Assembly (NCBI GenBank): GCA_903643055.1
Contig: CAHJWV010000669.1
Location: 1-5,504 of the forward strand
Length of the DNA: 5,504 nt
Direction: 5' to 3'
DNA from: Burkholderiales bacterium
GTDB taxonomy: Bacteria > Pseudomonadota > Gammaproteobacteria > Burkholderiales > Burkholderiaceae
Position 1 is the stretch's first letter; the number at the start of each line of letters is the position of its first letter. Position numbers and translations under genes: made by a program. The notes beneath the pieces are model-generated. The model worked only from the letters and a program-made list of their open reading frames with translations, ran no database searches and had not been told where the DNA came from. Of the stretch, positions 1 through 5,114 are shown in pieces.

Positions 1-1139
1 TTGGCCTGGGTCAAGCCATGCAGCAGCGCGTTGAGGTCGAAGTAATAGTTGTAGTCGCCGACGATCACGTCGCCCCAGCGCACCAGCTCTTGGCTGAGGT
101 AGTACGGGCAGACCTGATGTGAAAGCGCGGCACGGCGCAAGCTTTCCTTATCGAGAAAGCCAAGTTCCAATGCCGCGCTGCGCGCTGCAGGAAGCCGGTC
201 GTAAAAGCCTTTTGCGAGCGGGCAAGAGGCGCCGTGGCAGGCTTTGTCGGGGTGCTCACAGGCCTTGTCCCGCGCTACCAATTCAATGACGCGCAGTGGC
301 AATTCAGACGCCGCCGGCTTGATGATTCGCAAAGCTTCCAGCGCCAGGCCGCGGCCGGGTGTCTTGGCAGCGAGAAAGAAAAGCTTATCGATTTGCCGGC
401 CCGCGCAAGCCTTCAACAACGGAAACAGGGTGCCAATGGTTTTGCCGATGCCGGTCGACGCTTGCGCCATCAGGCAGCGGCCGTGGGCGGCGGCGCGGTA
501 GACCGCTTCGGCCAACTCGCGCTGTCCGGGTCGAAAGTCGGCATGAGGAAAGCGCAGTGAGGTGAGTGCAGCATCGCGTGCGCTTCGATGGGCCATCTCT
601 TGCGCCGACCACTGCAGAAAGCGGTTGCACAAGCCCTCGAAATGGCGCTGCAGCTCGAGAGCCGAATGCAGTTCGATGAACGAGGTTTCCTGCTGCGTGC
701 CCACATCGAAGTAGACCAACGCGATGCGCAGCTGCGCAAGGCCGCGCGATTGGCACAGCAGCCAGCCATAAACCCGGGCCTGCGCCCAATGCAGCACGCG
801 GTGGTTGGCCGGCTGCAGATCGAGGTCGCCGCGAAAGGTCTTGATCTCTTCGAGGAGGTTGCTCTCGGCATCAAAGCCGTCGGCGCGGCCGCGCACGGTC
901 AAGTGCTGGTAGCTACCGCTGAGGCTGAGTTCCGATTGATAAGCCGGGCCCCGGCGCGAGGTAACGACACCGTGACCCGCGATGCCTTCCTGGGCGCTGG
1001 GGGCGGGCGTGAAGCGCAGATCGAGGTCACCCTCTTTCGCGGTGAACTCGCACAGTGCCCGCACCGCGACGACATAACGGTTCTTTGTCGGTGCGGCGTT
1101 GCGGGGCGAGGCTGCATCGGCAGCAGAAAGCGGGGCCAT
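1..1139 (-). CDS. DinG/XPD-family ATP-dependent DNA helicase with N-terminal PD-(D/E)XK nuclease domain (partial, 3' end off window)
   Basis: The frame is open from the ATG at 1139 to the left edge (379 codons). Residues about 20-200 look like a RecB/Cas4-type nuclease domain: the core D87...E98-I-K100 (RADGFD, then LEEIKT) is the PD-(D/E)XK signature. A superfamily 2 helicase follows: Walker A ASTGIGKT at 227-234 (catalytic K233), a motif Ia-like LAAKTPGR, and four cysteines (C294, C301, C306, C344) placed as in the XPD/DinG 4Fe-4S domain, then GDYNYYFD at 361-368. The DEAH box should lie just beyond the edge. Family knowledge suggests 5'-3' unwinding in DNA repair; the exact role is unknown. 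The start is the only ATG downstream of an in-frame stop at 1164-1166; no clear ribosome site precedes it. The gene diverges from the HU gene. No disabling change is visible. Confidence 0.88.
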   Translation of the reverse strand, partial: MAPLSAADAASPRNAAPTKNRYVVAVRALCEFTAKEGDLDLRFTPAPSAQEGIAGHGVVTSRRGPAYQSELSLSGSYQHLTVRGRADGFDAESNLLEEIKTFRGDLDLQPANHRVLHWAQARVYGWLLCQSRGLAQLRIALVYFDVGTQQETSFIELHSALELQRHFEGLCNRFLQWSAQEMAHRSARDAALTSLRFPHADFRPGQRELAEAVYRAAAHGRCLMAQASTGIGKTIGTLFPLLKACAGRQIDKLFFLAAKTPGRGLALEALRIIKPAASELPLRVIELVARDKACEHPDKACHGASCPLAKGFYDRLPAARSAALELGFLDKESLRRAALSHQVCPYYLSQELVRWGDVIVGDYNYYFDLNALLHGLTQA

Positions 1140-1235
1140 ATCAGCATGGTAACGATCGGCTATTTACGTGGGTGGGTCAGACATCCGTCACAATCGCGCG
1201 GCTCGCAATTGGCGAGTGCATTTAAAAAGAGTCGA

Positions 1236-1580
1236 ATGAACAAAGCCGAATTGATCGAACACTTGGCCGCAACGCATGAATTTTCGAAGGCTGAATCGGG
1301 CCGCATTCTGGAATCGGTGCTTGACGTGATCGTCACCACCGTCAAGAAGGGTGGCGCTGTCACTATCCCCGGCTTTGGTTCCTTCAAGCAACACTCGCGG
1401 GCTGCACGCAACGGCGTGAACCCCAGCACCGGCGCCAAGATCAAGATCGCTGCCGTGAAGCTGCCGAAGTTCACACCTGGCACGGCCTTCAAGGCTGCCG
1501 TGGACCCGAAGGCTGCGGCTCGCAAGGCCGCCAAGGTCGCTGCACCGAAGCCAGTTGCCAAGAAGGCCAAGAAGGCCTGA
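1236..1580 (+). CDS. HU-family DNA-binding protein with Lys/Ala-rich C-terminal tail
   Basis: A 114-residue small basic nucleoid protein that should bind and bend DNA as a dimer. Residues 1-90 are a full HU/IHF fold: helical N-terminus MNKAELIEHLA, the PGFGSF turn at 45-50, and the DNA-binding beta arm RAARNGVNPSTG with the intercalating proline at residue 63, as in canonical HU. Typical HU is about 90 residues; here about 24 more form a tail rich in Ala, Lys and Pro (KAAARKAAK, KKAKKA), resembling histone H1-like tails and probably unstructured, giving extra non-specific DNA contact. The ATG at 1236 is preceded by AAAGAG with a 4-nt gap. The frame stays open far upstream, but that part is the antisense of the helicase and is not coding. 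No convincing sigma70 promoter was found in the 96-bp divergent gap. Confidence 0.95.
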   Translation: MNKAELIEHLAATHEFSKAESGRILESVLDVIVTTVKKGGAVTIPGFGSFKQHSRAARNGVNPSTGAKIKIAAVKLPKFTPGTAFKAAVDPKAAARKAAKVAAPKPVAKKAKKA

Positions 1581-1596
1581 TCGGCGGGCCACGGAG

Positions 1597-1614
1597 TTGT
1601 TGCGTTAGCAACAA
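1597..1614 (+). terminator. Hairpin after the HU gene, possible terminator
   Basis: A perfect 7-bp stem (TTGTTGC with GCAACAA) closes a GTTA loop, starting 16 bases after the HU stop. No run of T follows, so it is not a textbook intrinsic terminator; it could stabilise the 3' end of the abundant HU mRNA or act with Rho. Confidence 0.35.
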
Positions 1615-1632
1615 GCACTCTGGGGCCGCACC

Positions 1633-1654
1633 GGGCTGCTGCTTGCGGCAGCCC
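1633..1654. repeat. Inverted repeat, 7-bp GC stem
   Basis: GGGCTGC at 1633-1639 pairs perfectly with GCAGCCC at 1648-1654 around an 8-base loop. It is the second of several hairpins downstream of HU and may be part of the transcript end. No T-tract follows. Confidence 0.4.
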
Positions 1655-1661
1655 ATGCTCT

Positions 1662-1680
1662 CCGCGCCGCTCTGGCGCGG
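1662..1680. repeat. Inverted repeat, 7-bp GC stem
   Basis: CCGCGCC at 1662-1668 pairs perfectly with GGCGCGG at 1674-1680 around a 5-base loop (GCTCT). A 10-bp palindrome CCCCGCGGGG follows at 1687-1696. Its function is unknown; it could block read-through from HU. Confidence 0.4.
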
Positions 1681-1719
1681 GTCGAGCCCCGCGGGGACCA
1701 CGATCGCACATTGTGTAGA

Positions 1720-1752
1720 TATCGCGCTGATATCGCGCTGATATCGCGCTGA
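1720..1752. repeat. Three perfect tandem 11-bp direct repeats (TATCGCGCTGA)
   Basis: The unit TATCGCGCTGA occurs three times without a mismatch at 1720-1730, 1731-1741 and 1742-1752, which places the palindrome GATATC at 1718, 1729 and 1740. The 11-bp period is close to one DNA turn, so a protein bound to each unit would sit on the same face of the helix. The array ends 221 bp before the reductase start. It may be an operator array or a slippage-made minisatellite. The inverted 10-mer AGCGCGATAT recurs at 3740-3749 in the SDR control region. Confidence 0.9.
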
Positions 1753-1853
1753 TGGCTGGCCCCGCGGCCCCAAGCCCTGATCCACGTGCTTTGCGACCTG
1801 ACCGCCATCGATGTTGGACGGCAAACAGGTCGGTGCCGCGCTGCGCATCTTCG

Positions 1854-1870
1854 CCCCACAGCCAGTGGGG
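1854..1870. repeat. Inverted repeat, 6-bp stem
   Basis: CCCCAC at 1854-1859 pairs with GTGGGG at 1865-1870 around AGCCA. It lies about 100 bp upstream of the reductase start, so it may fall in the leader or promoter region. No role can be assigned from the sequence. Confidence 0.3.
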
Positions 1871-1961
1871 TAGCGCTGGCGCCCTACATTCAATGACAAG
1901 ACGCATGGGTCATGGGGCCCGGTCGATAGGGATGCCTTGCATCTTTCCAATCCCCTATTCC

Positions 1962-1967
1962 AAGGAG
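1962..1967 (+). promoter_or_regulatory. Shine-Dalgarno site deciding the reductase start
   Basis: AAGGAG lies 6 nt before the ATG at 1974. This fixes the start, because the same frame is open back to 1752 but that upstream part has no family similarity and crosses the tandem repeats. Confidence 0.85.
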
Positions 1968-1973
1968 TTCCTG

Positions 1974-2549
1974 ATGAGCGTGAATCGCAAAATCGCCGTC
2001 ATCGTCGGTAGCCTGCGACAGCAGTCGATCAACCGGAAATTGGCCCTGGCCGTGGGCCGGCTGGCGCCCAAGCACCTGATGTTCGAACACCTCCGCATCG
2101 ATGACATCCCGTTGTACAACCAGGACCATGACGACCATCTTTCGGAGCCCGCACTGCGACTGAAGCGCGAGATCGAAGCTGCCGATGCGTTGTTGTTCGT
2201 GACGCCGGAATACAACCGCGGACTGCCGGGTGTGCTGAAAAATGCGATCGACACGGCCTCGCGGCCATATGGCAAGAACTCGTTTGCCGGTAAGCCCGGG
2301 GGTATCTTGGGCGCATCGGTTGGCGCGATCGGCACAGCGGTTGCGCAACAACAGCTGCGATGCTTGCTGGCTTATCTCGATGTTCATACGCTCGGTCAGC
2401 CGGAGGCGTTCATTCATTTCTCCGAAGGCCTGATCGACGATGCGGGCAATATCAGCAACGAGCGCACGCGCAACTTCCTGCAAACCTGGGTGGACCGTTA
2501 TGTGGACTGGGTCGACGTTCACCTCGACGCGACAGCGCGCAAGGGCTGA
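1974..2549 (+). CDS. NAD(P)H-dependent FMN reductase, ChrR/YieF-like flavodoxin-fold protein
   Basis: A 191-residue cytoplasmic flavoprotein of the NADPH-dependent FMN reductase family. The FMN phosphate loop is GSLRQQSIN (12-20) and the second flavin-binding signature is PEYNRGLPGVLKNAID (78-93); both match the E. coli ChrR/YieF pattern, and the length equals the usual 185-195 residues. Relatives carry out two-electron reduction of quinones, and some reduce chromate, azo dyes or free flavin; which substrate applies here cannot be told. The end VDRYVDWV matches the family's terminal helix. A strong AAGGAG supports the start. It stands alone on its strand after a 393-bp gap and converges with the LysR gene 54 bp downstream. 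The triple 11-bp repeat upstream may take part in its control. The fold is certain; the physiological role is inferred. Confidence 0.93.
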   Translation: MSVNRKIAVIVGSLRQQSINRKLALAVGRLAPKHLMFEHLRIDDIPLYNQDHDDHLSEPALRLKREIEAADALLFVTPEYNRGLPGVLKNAIDTASRPYGKNSFAGKPGGILGASVGAIGTAVAQQQLRCLLAYLDVHTLGQPEAFIHFSEGLIDDAGNISNERTRNFLQTWVDRYVDWVDVHLDATARKG

Positions 2550-2560
2550 CGATTTGGGCA

Positions 2561-2579
2561 ATCACGCTGCATGCGTGGT
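2561..2579. terminator. Hairpin between convergent genes, possible bidirectional terminator
   Basis: ATCACGC (2561-2567) can pair with GCGTGGT (2573-2579) around a TGCAT loop, with one G-U pair. It sits in the 54-bp gap between the stops of the reductase and the LysR gene, where a shared terminator is expected. There is no T-tract, so the call is weak. Confidence 0.35.
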
Positions 2580-2603
2580 AGCGCTGAGAGGCCGGGTCGG
2601 TGA

Positions 2604-3514
2604 TCAGCGCGGGCCTTCTTCGGCCTCGATCGCATCTCGAATGGCTTGTGCGACATGGCTTACGGCCATGTCGTTATCGCTTCGTTCGTGCCAGGCCAGG
2701 TGAACCGGGAAACCGTCGATTTTCAACGGTGGCTCGAAGAACGCGAGCTTGCGTGCCTGCGGCAAGCCCATGATCTGCCGAGGCAACATCGCAATGCAGT
2801 TTGATTTTTCCAGCAGCGGCAGAACGACCAGAAAGCTCGGCACCACGATGGCGACATGGCGCGTGCGGCCATGCTGCAGCAGTTGCTCGTCCAACGGGCT
2901 GCGCCGCGCACCGTGGGACGACACCATCACGTGAGGGTGGGCTAGCCAGCTGTCCAAGCTGAACTGCTTGGCGGCAGGATGGGCGGCGCGCATCGCAATC
3001 ACAAAGCTGCCTTGAATCAGCAGCTCGCGCCGCAACTTGCCGCTGACATCGGGAATGACGGCCACAGCGAGATCCATGCGGGCCTTCTCCAACCCATGCA
3101 GGGCATCGTTCGCGCTCATCCAGGGCAGCAGGGCAAGGGTGATGCCCGGCGCTATTCGCTGCAAGGTGTTCAGTAGCGGGACGGCCAACAACGATGCGGG
3201 AATGTCGGCCATCGCAAGCCGCACAGTGCGCTCGATCTGGCGAACGTCGGTTTCGGGGGTGTCGATCACACCCGACAGCGCCGCCAGTGCCCGCTTCAGC
3301 GGGTCGCGCAGCGCTTCGGCTTTCGGGGTCAGCTGCATCGTGGCGCCACGCCGCTCCAGCAGGCGGTCATTGAACAAGCTGCGGCAGCGCTCCAGTGCGC
3401 TGCTGGTGGCGGGCTGCGACAAAGCCAGCCGTGCTGCAGCGCGGCTCACGTGCGCTTCATCAGCAACATGTCGAGGATCACCAGCAGGTTGAGGTCGAGC
3501 GATCGCAGGTTCAT
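2604..3514 (-). pseudogene. LysR-type transcriptional regulator, frameshifted in its DNA-binding domain
   Basis: The real N-terminus starts at the ATG at 3514 and reads MNLRSLDLNLLVILDMLL, the classic LysR opening, but then runs into TGA at 3446-3448 after 22 codons. The conserved continuation DEAHVSRAAARLALSQPATS is in another frame, starting at 3461. One missing base at 3461/3462 (CTGGAT to CTGAT is simplest) restores a 303-residue protein of normal length: winged helix-turn-helix at about 1-60, then a substrate-binding domain to the C-terminus (MQLTPKAEAL, LPRQIMGLP). The downstream frame is open back to 3671, so an automatic caller would report up to 355 residues and miss the break. Initiation at ATG 3536 would give 310 residues with a scrambled first 25 and no helix 1. 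It diverges from the SDR gene, its likely target. The break may be real or a sequencing error; everything else is intact. Confidence 0.85.
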
Positions 3515-3556
3515 GGTTGTCTGGGTCCCCATTCATCGCCCGGAAAGGCAGGGTGG

Positions 3557-3572
3557 GTTGATTTGCGTCAAC
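3557..3572. promoter_or_regulatory. Inverted repeat GTTGA-N6-TCAAC, possible LysR autoregulatory site
   Basis: The perfect 5-bp arms GTTGA and TCAAC lie 43 bp upstream of the LysR start. LysR proteins often repress their own gene from a dyad near its promoter. The dyad is even-spaced, so it does not fit T-N11-A exactly, and its sequence differs from the box at 3723. It is a weak candidate. Confidence 0.3.
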
Positions 3573-3722
3573 GGCTAAAAAAGAGTAGGACGCCAACGAT
3601 CGACCGGTTGTTTGAAACCCGGGTCGCAAGCGATCTGCAGCGATGACCGAAAGCGGACGCGCGCGCGGCACGCTTGTTCAAAGCAAGAAGTTCACTGGCG
3701 ACCATCGCTGCCCACCAACGCA

Positions 3723-3761
3723 CTATCCGGCAGAAGAATAGCGCGATATATCAACTATCCG
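3723..3761 (+). promoter_or_regulatory. LysR-type operator: T-N11-A box plus downstream half-site
   Basis: CTAT (3723-3726), 11 bases, then ATAG (3738-3741) form a perfect T-N11-A dyad, the known LysR-type recognition pattern. The half-site ACTATCCG (3722-3729) is repeated exactly at 3754-3761, 32 bp (three helical turns) away, as expected for an activation site bound by the same tetramer. The dyad centre lies 92 bp before the SDR start. This matches the usual recognition-site and activation-site layout of LysR-activated promoters; the link to the adjacent regulator is inferred. Confidence 0.55.
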
Positions 3762-3762
3762 T

Positions 3763-3791
3763 TGGACAGATGAAATAACGGGCGTGAGCAT
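3763..3791 (+). promoter_or_regulatory. Possible activator-dependent promoter of the SDR gene
   Basis: TGGACA (3763-3768) matches the sigma70 -35 hexamer at five of six bases; 17 bp later GAGCAT (3786-3791) is a poor -10 with three matches. Good -35 with weak -10, right after the LysR half-site, would suit an activator-dependent promoter. Confidence is low because of the -10. Confidence 0.25.
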
Positions 3792-3813
3792 GGCTGTCTG
3801 GAATCACCCACTC

Positions 3814-3819
3814 AGGAAA
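3814..3819 (+). promoter_or_regulatory. Shine-Dalgarno site of the SDR gene
   Basis: AGGAAA lies just before the ATG at 3824 (6 nt from AGGA to ATG). It supports this start, with the Rossmann strand MSQIALFGAAGAIG beginning immediately. Confidence 0.7.
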
Positions 3820-3823
3820 CGCC

Positions 3824-4828
3824 ATGTCTCAAATTGCCCTTTTCGGCGCGGCCGGCGCCATCGGCCAAAGCATCGCTGCCGCGCTGCGGGCCGAGGGAAC
3901 CCGCTATCGTGTGATCGGCCGATCACGCGCCCCGCTGGAAGCTGCGTATGGCTTCGACCCTTTGGCCGAGATCGTGACCTGGAATCCGGACGACCCGGCC
4001 TCGGTGCGCGCGGCTGCCGAAGGCGTCGACACCGTCATCTACCTGGTCGGTGTGGACTACTGGAAGTTCGAGCTCCACCCGTTGCTGATGCAGAAAACCT
4101 TGGCGGGTGCGCTGGCGGCCGGGGTGAAGAAGTTCTTGCTGATCGGCACCGTCTACCCTTACGGCCGACCGCAGCAACTGACGGTGTGTGAAGACCATCC
4201 GCGTGAACCGCAGACCTTAAAGGGCCGCCTGCGCAAGGCGCAGGAAGATTTGCTGCTGGCCGCTGCCGCGACCGGCCGCATACAGGCCAGTGTGCTGCGC
4301 CTGCCTGATTTCTATCGTCCCGGCGTCGACAAGAGTTTTCTCGATCTCGTCTTCAAGGCGGCCGTGCAAGGCGGTGTCGGCGAGATGATCGGCCCGATCG
4401 ATCGGCCGCACGAATTCGTCTTCGTGCCCGATGTTGGCCCGGTGGTCGCCCGGCTCTTGCGCGAGCCGAAGGCCTTCGGCCAGGTGTGGCATCTGGCGGC
4501 GGCCGGGGTCACGAGTCAACAGGCGATGGTCGAACAAGTCGAGCGGCAGATCGGGCGCAAGCTTCGATTGCGTGTGGCGGGCAAGACGATGCTGCGGCTG
4601 CTGGGCCTCTTCAAGCCCATGCTGCGCGAGATGGTGGAGATGCACTACCTGTTGACGCAGCCGGTGCTGATGGACGACAGCGCGTTGCAGCGGCTGATCG
4701 GCCCGATCGAGAAGACGCCTTATGTCGATGGCATCGCGGCGACTTTGCAATCCTTGCGTGAGCCCGCGCGCGCCGCGCGCAAGCCGGATGCGCAAGGCTT
4801 GGCCCGGGGCAGAGCGGTTGCACATTGA
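3824..4828 (+). CDS. NAD-dependent epimerase/dehydratase-family (extended SDR-like) protein with degenerate active site
   Basis: A 334-residue cytoplasmic protein with a Rossmann fold. The N-terminal dinucleotide loop is GAAGAIG (8-14), followed by a basic IGRSR at 31-35 that could favour NADP, and DTVIYLVG at 69-76 as the fourth strand. Length fits extended SDRs and NmrA-like proteins. The usual Y-x-x-x-K catalytic pair is not seen: after GTVYPYGRP (108-116) the expected YGxSK stretch reads KGRLRK (133-138), so Tyr appears replaced. The C-terminal half has conserved-looking blocks (LRLPDFY, PHEFVFVPDVGPVV, VEMHYLLTQPV), then a short Arg/Ala-rich tail after about 313. The substrate is unknown; it may be a dehydrogenase with a relocated active site, or a redox-sensing or binding protein. 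It diverges from the LysR regulator, which probably controls it. The next gene downstream is a separate unit. Confidence 0.87.
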   Translation: MSQIALFGAAGAIGQSIAAALRAEGTRYRVIGRSRAPLEAAYGFDPLAEIVTWNPDDPASVRAAAEGVDTVIYLVGVDYWKFELHPLLMQKTLAGALAAGVKKFLLIGTVYPYGRPQQLTVCEDHPREPQTLKGRLRKAQEDLLLAAAATGRIQASVLRLPDFYRPGVDKSFLDLVFKAAVQGGVGEMIGPIDRPHEFVFVPDVGPVVARLLREPKAFGQVWHLAAAGVTSQQAMVEQVERQIGRKLRLRVAGKTMLRLLGLFKPMLREMVEMHYLLTQPVLMDDSALQRLIGPIEKTPYVDGIAATLQSLREPARAARKPDAQGLARGRAVAH

Positions 4829-5060
4829 TCGATGGATGAGCGGCCTTTGCTCGCCTGCATGGCGGCAGAACCGCTCGGGTGTTGACGTGCATCAGAGCCC
4901 TTGTCTGCCCATTCGCTGGCTCAAGGTGATATTGAAACTTCATTCCATCGGCAGATTCCGGGCGGTGTTTCGTTAACGTCAGATGAACGCGCAGGTGTCG
5001 CCGAGCTAAGCTGTCTGTGGGCACGGCGCCTCCCGCCGCCGCGTCGCAAACCGATACAAG

Positions 5061-5075
5061 CGAGAATGATTCGCA
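5061..5075 (+). promoter_or_regulatory. Fur-box-like operator
   Basis: CGAGAATGATTCGCA matches the 7-1-7 Fur consensus TGATAATnATTATCA at 10 of 14 defined positions and contains the palindrome GAATGATTC. It lies immediately before a good -10 hexamer and 39 bp before a siderophore receptor start, where iron-loaded Fur would block RNA polymerase. Repression by iron is inferred from position and family. Confidence 0.6.
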
Positions 5076-5077
5076 TC

Positions 5078-5083
5078 TACAAT
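5078..5083 (+). promoter_or_regulatory. Candidate -10 element of the TonB receptor gene
   Basis: TACAAT matches TATAAT at five of six bases and would start transcription near 5090, leaving a leader of about 25 nt. The -35 at 17-bp spacing (TACAAG, 5055-5060) is poor. The palindrome ACAATTGT (5079-5086) overlaps it. Confidence 0.45.
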
Positions 5084-5114
5084 TGTGAATCTACTCAGAC
5101 TTGGTTCGCATCCA

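Larger units (their letters stand above)
1581..1973. other. Non-coding stretch between HU and the flavin reductase genes
   Basis: This stretch shows no credible gene: the reading frames crossing it give low-complexity Arg/Pro/Ala products without recognisable domains. It holds a run of perfect inverted repeats just after the HU stop (1597-1614, 1633-1654, 1662-1680, 1687-1696), three tandem 11-bp repeats (1720-1752), another hairpin at 1854-1870, and the ribosome site of the reductase near its right end. The density of structure suggests transcript ends and regulatory sites; a small RNA cannot be excluded. No clear -35/-10 pair was seen for the reductase gene. Confidence 0.6.
3515..3823. other. 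Divergent control region between the LysR gene and the SDR gene
   Basis: There is no credible gene in these 309 bp. The region contains an inverted repeat near the LysR start (3557-3572), a T-N11-A LysR-type box (3723-3741), a direct repeat of its half-site (3754-3761), an AT-rich core with the palindrome GATATATC (3745-3752), and the ribosome site of the SDR gene. AT-rich DNA here contrasts with the GC-rich genes on both sides, as expected for promoters. Confidence 0.65.
4829..5114. other. Intergenic region upstream of the TonB receptor gene
   Basis: No gene is supported in these 286 bp. The arms GAGCGGTT (4812-4819, inside the SDR end) and AACCGCTC (4869-4876) form an 8-bp inverted repeat with a 49-base loop, too open to call a terminator. 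The right end carries the Fur-like site and -10 element of the receptor gene. The middle shows nothing recognisable. Confidence 0.5.

Noticed and set aside
588..1235. Long plus-strand open frame running into the HU gene, giving an apparent 330-residue protein
   Set aside because: The upstream part is the antisense of the helicase gene and has no domain; HU homology begins exactly at the ATG at 1236.
1140..1235. Sigma70 promoters in the helicase-HU gap
   Set aside because: Candidates such as TTTAAA (1221-1226) or CACAAT (1189-1194) have no acceptable -35 at proper spacing.
1720..1752. Short CRISPR array or origin iterons
   Set aside because: The repeats are 11 bp with no spacers, and there is no replication initiator gene nearby; operator array or slippage is more likely.
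1160..1906. 248-residue minus-strand open frame over the HU gene and the following gap
   Set aside because: It is a shadow of a certain HU gene in GC-rich DNA, crosses the tandem repeats and hairpins, and has no recognisable motif.
1752..1973. N-terminal extension of the flavin reductase by 74 residues
   Set aside because: The composition is Arg/Pro/Ser-rich with no family similarity, while a strong AAGGAG and the canonical N-terminus define the start at 1974.
3515..3671. LysR reading frame extended upstream to 3671
   Set aside because: LysR proteins begin with the MNLRSLDLNLL-type sequence found in another frame at 3514; the extension is chance open frame and covers the control region.
4812..4876. 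Inverted repeat GAGCGGTT/AACCGCTC as terminator of the SDR gene
   Set aside because: The 49-base loop and lack of a T-tract make it unlikely to act as an intrinsic terminator.
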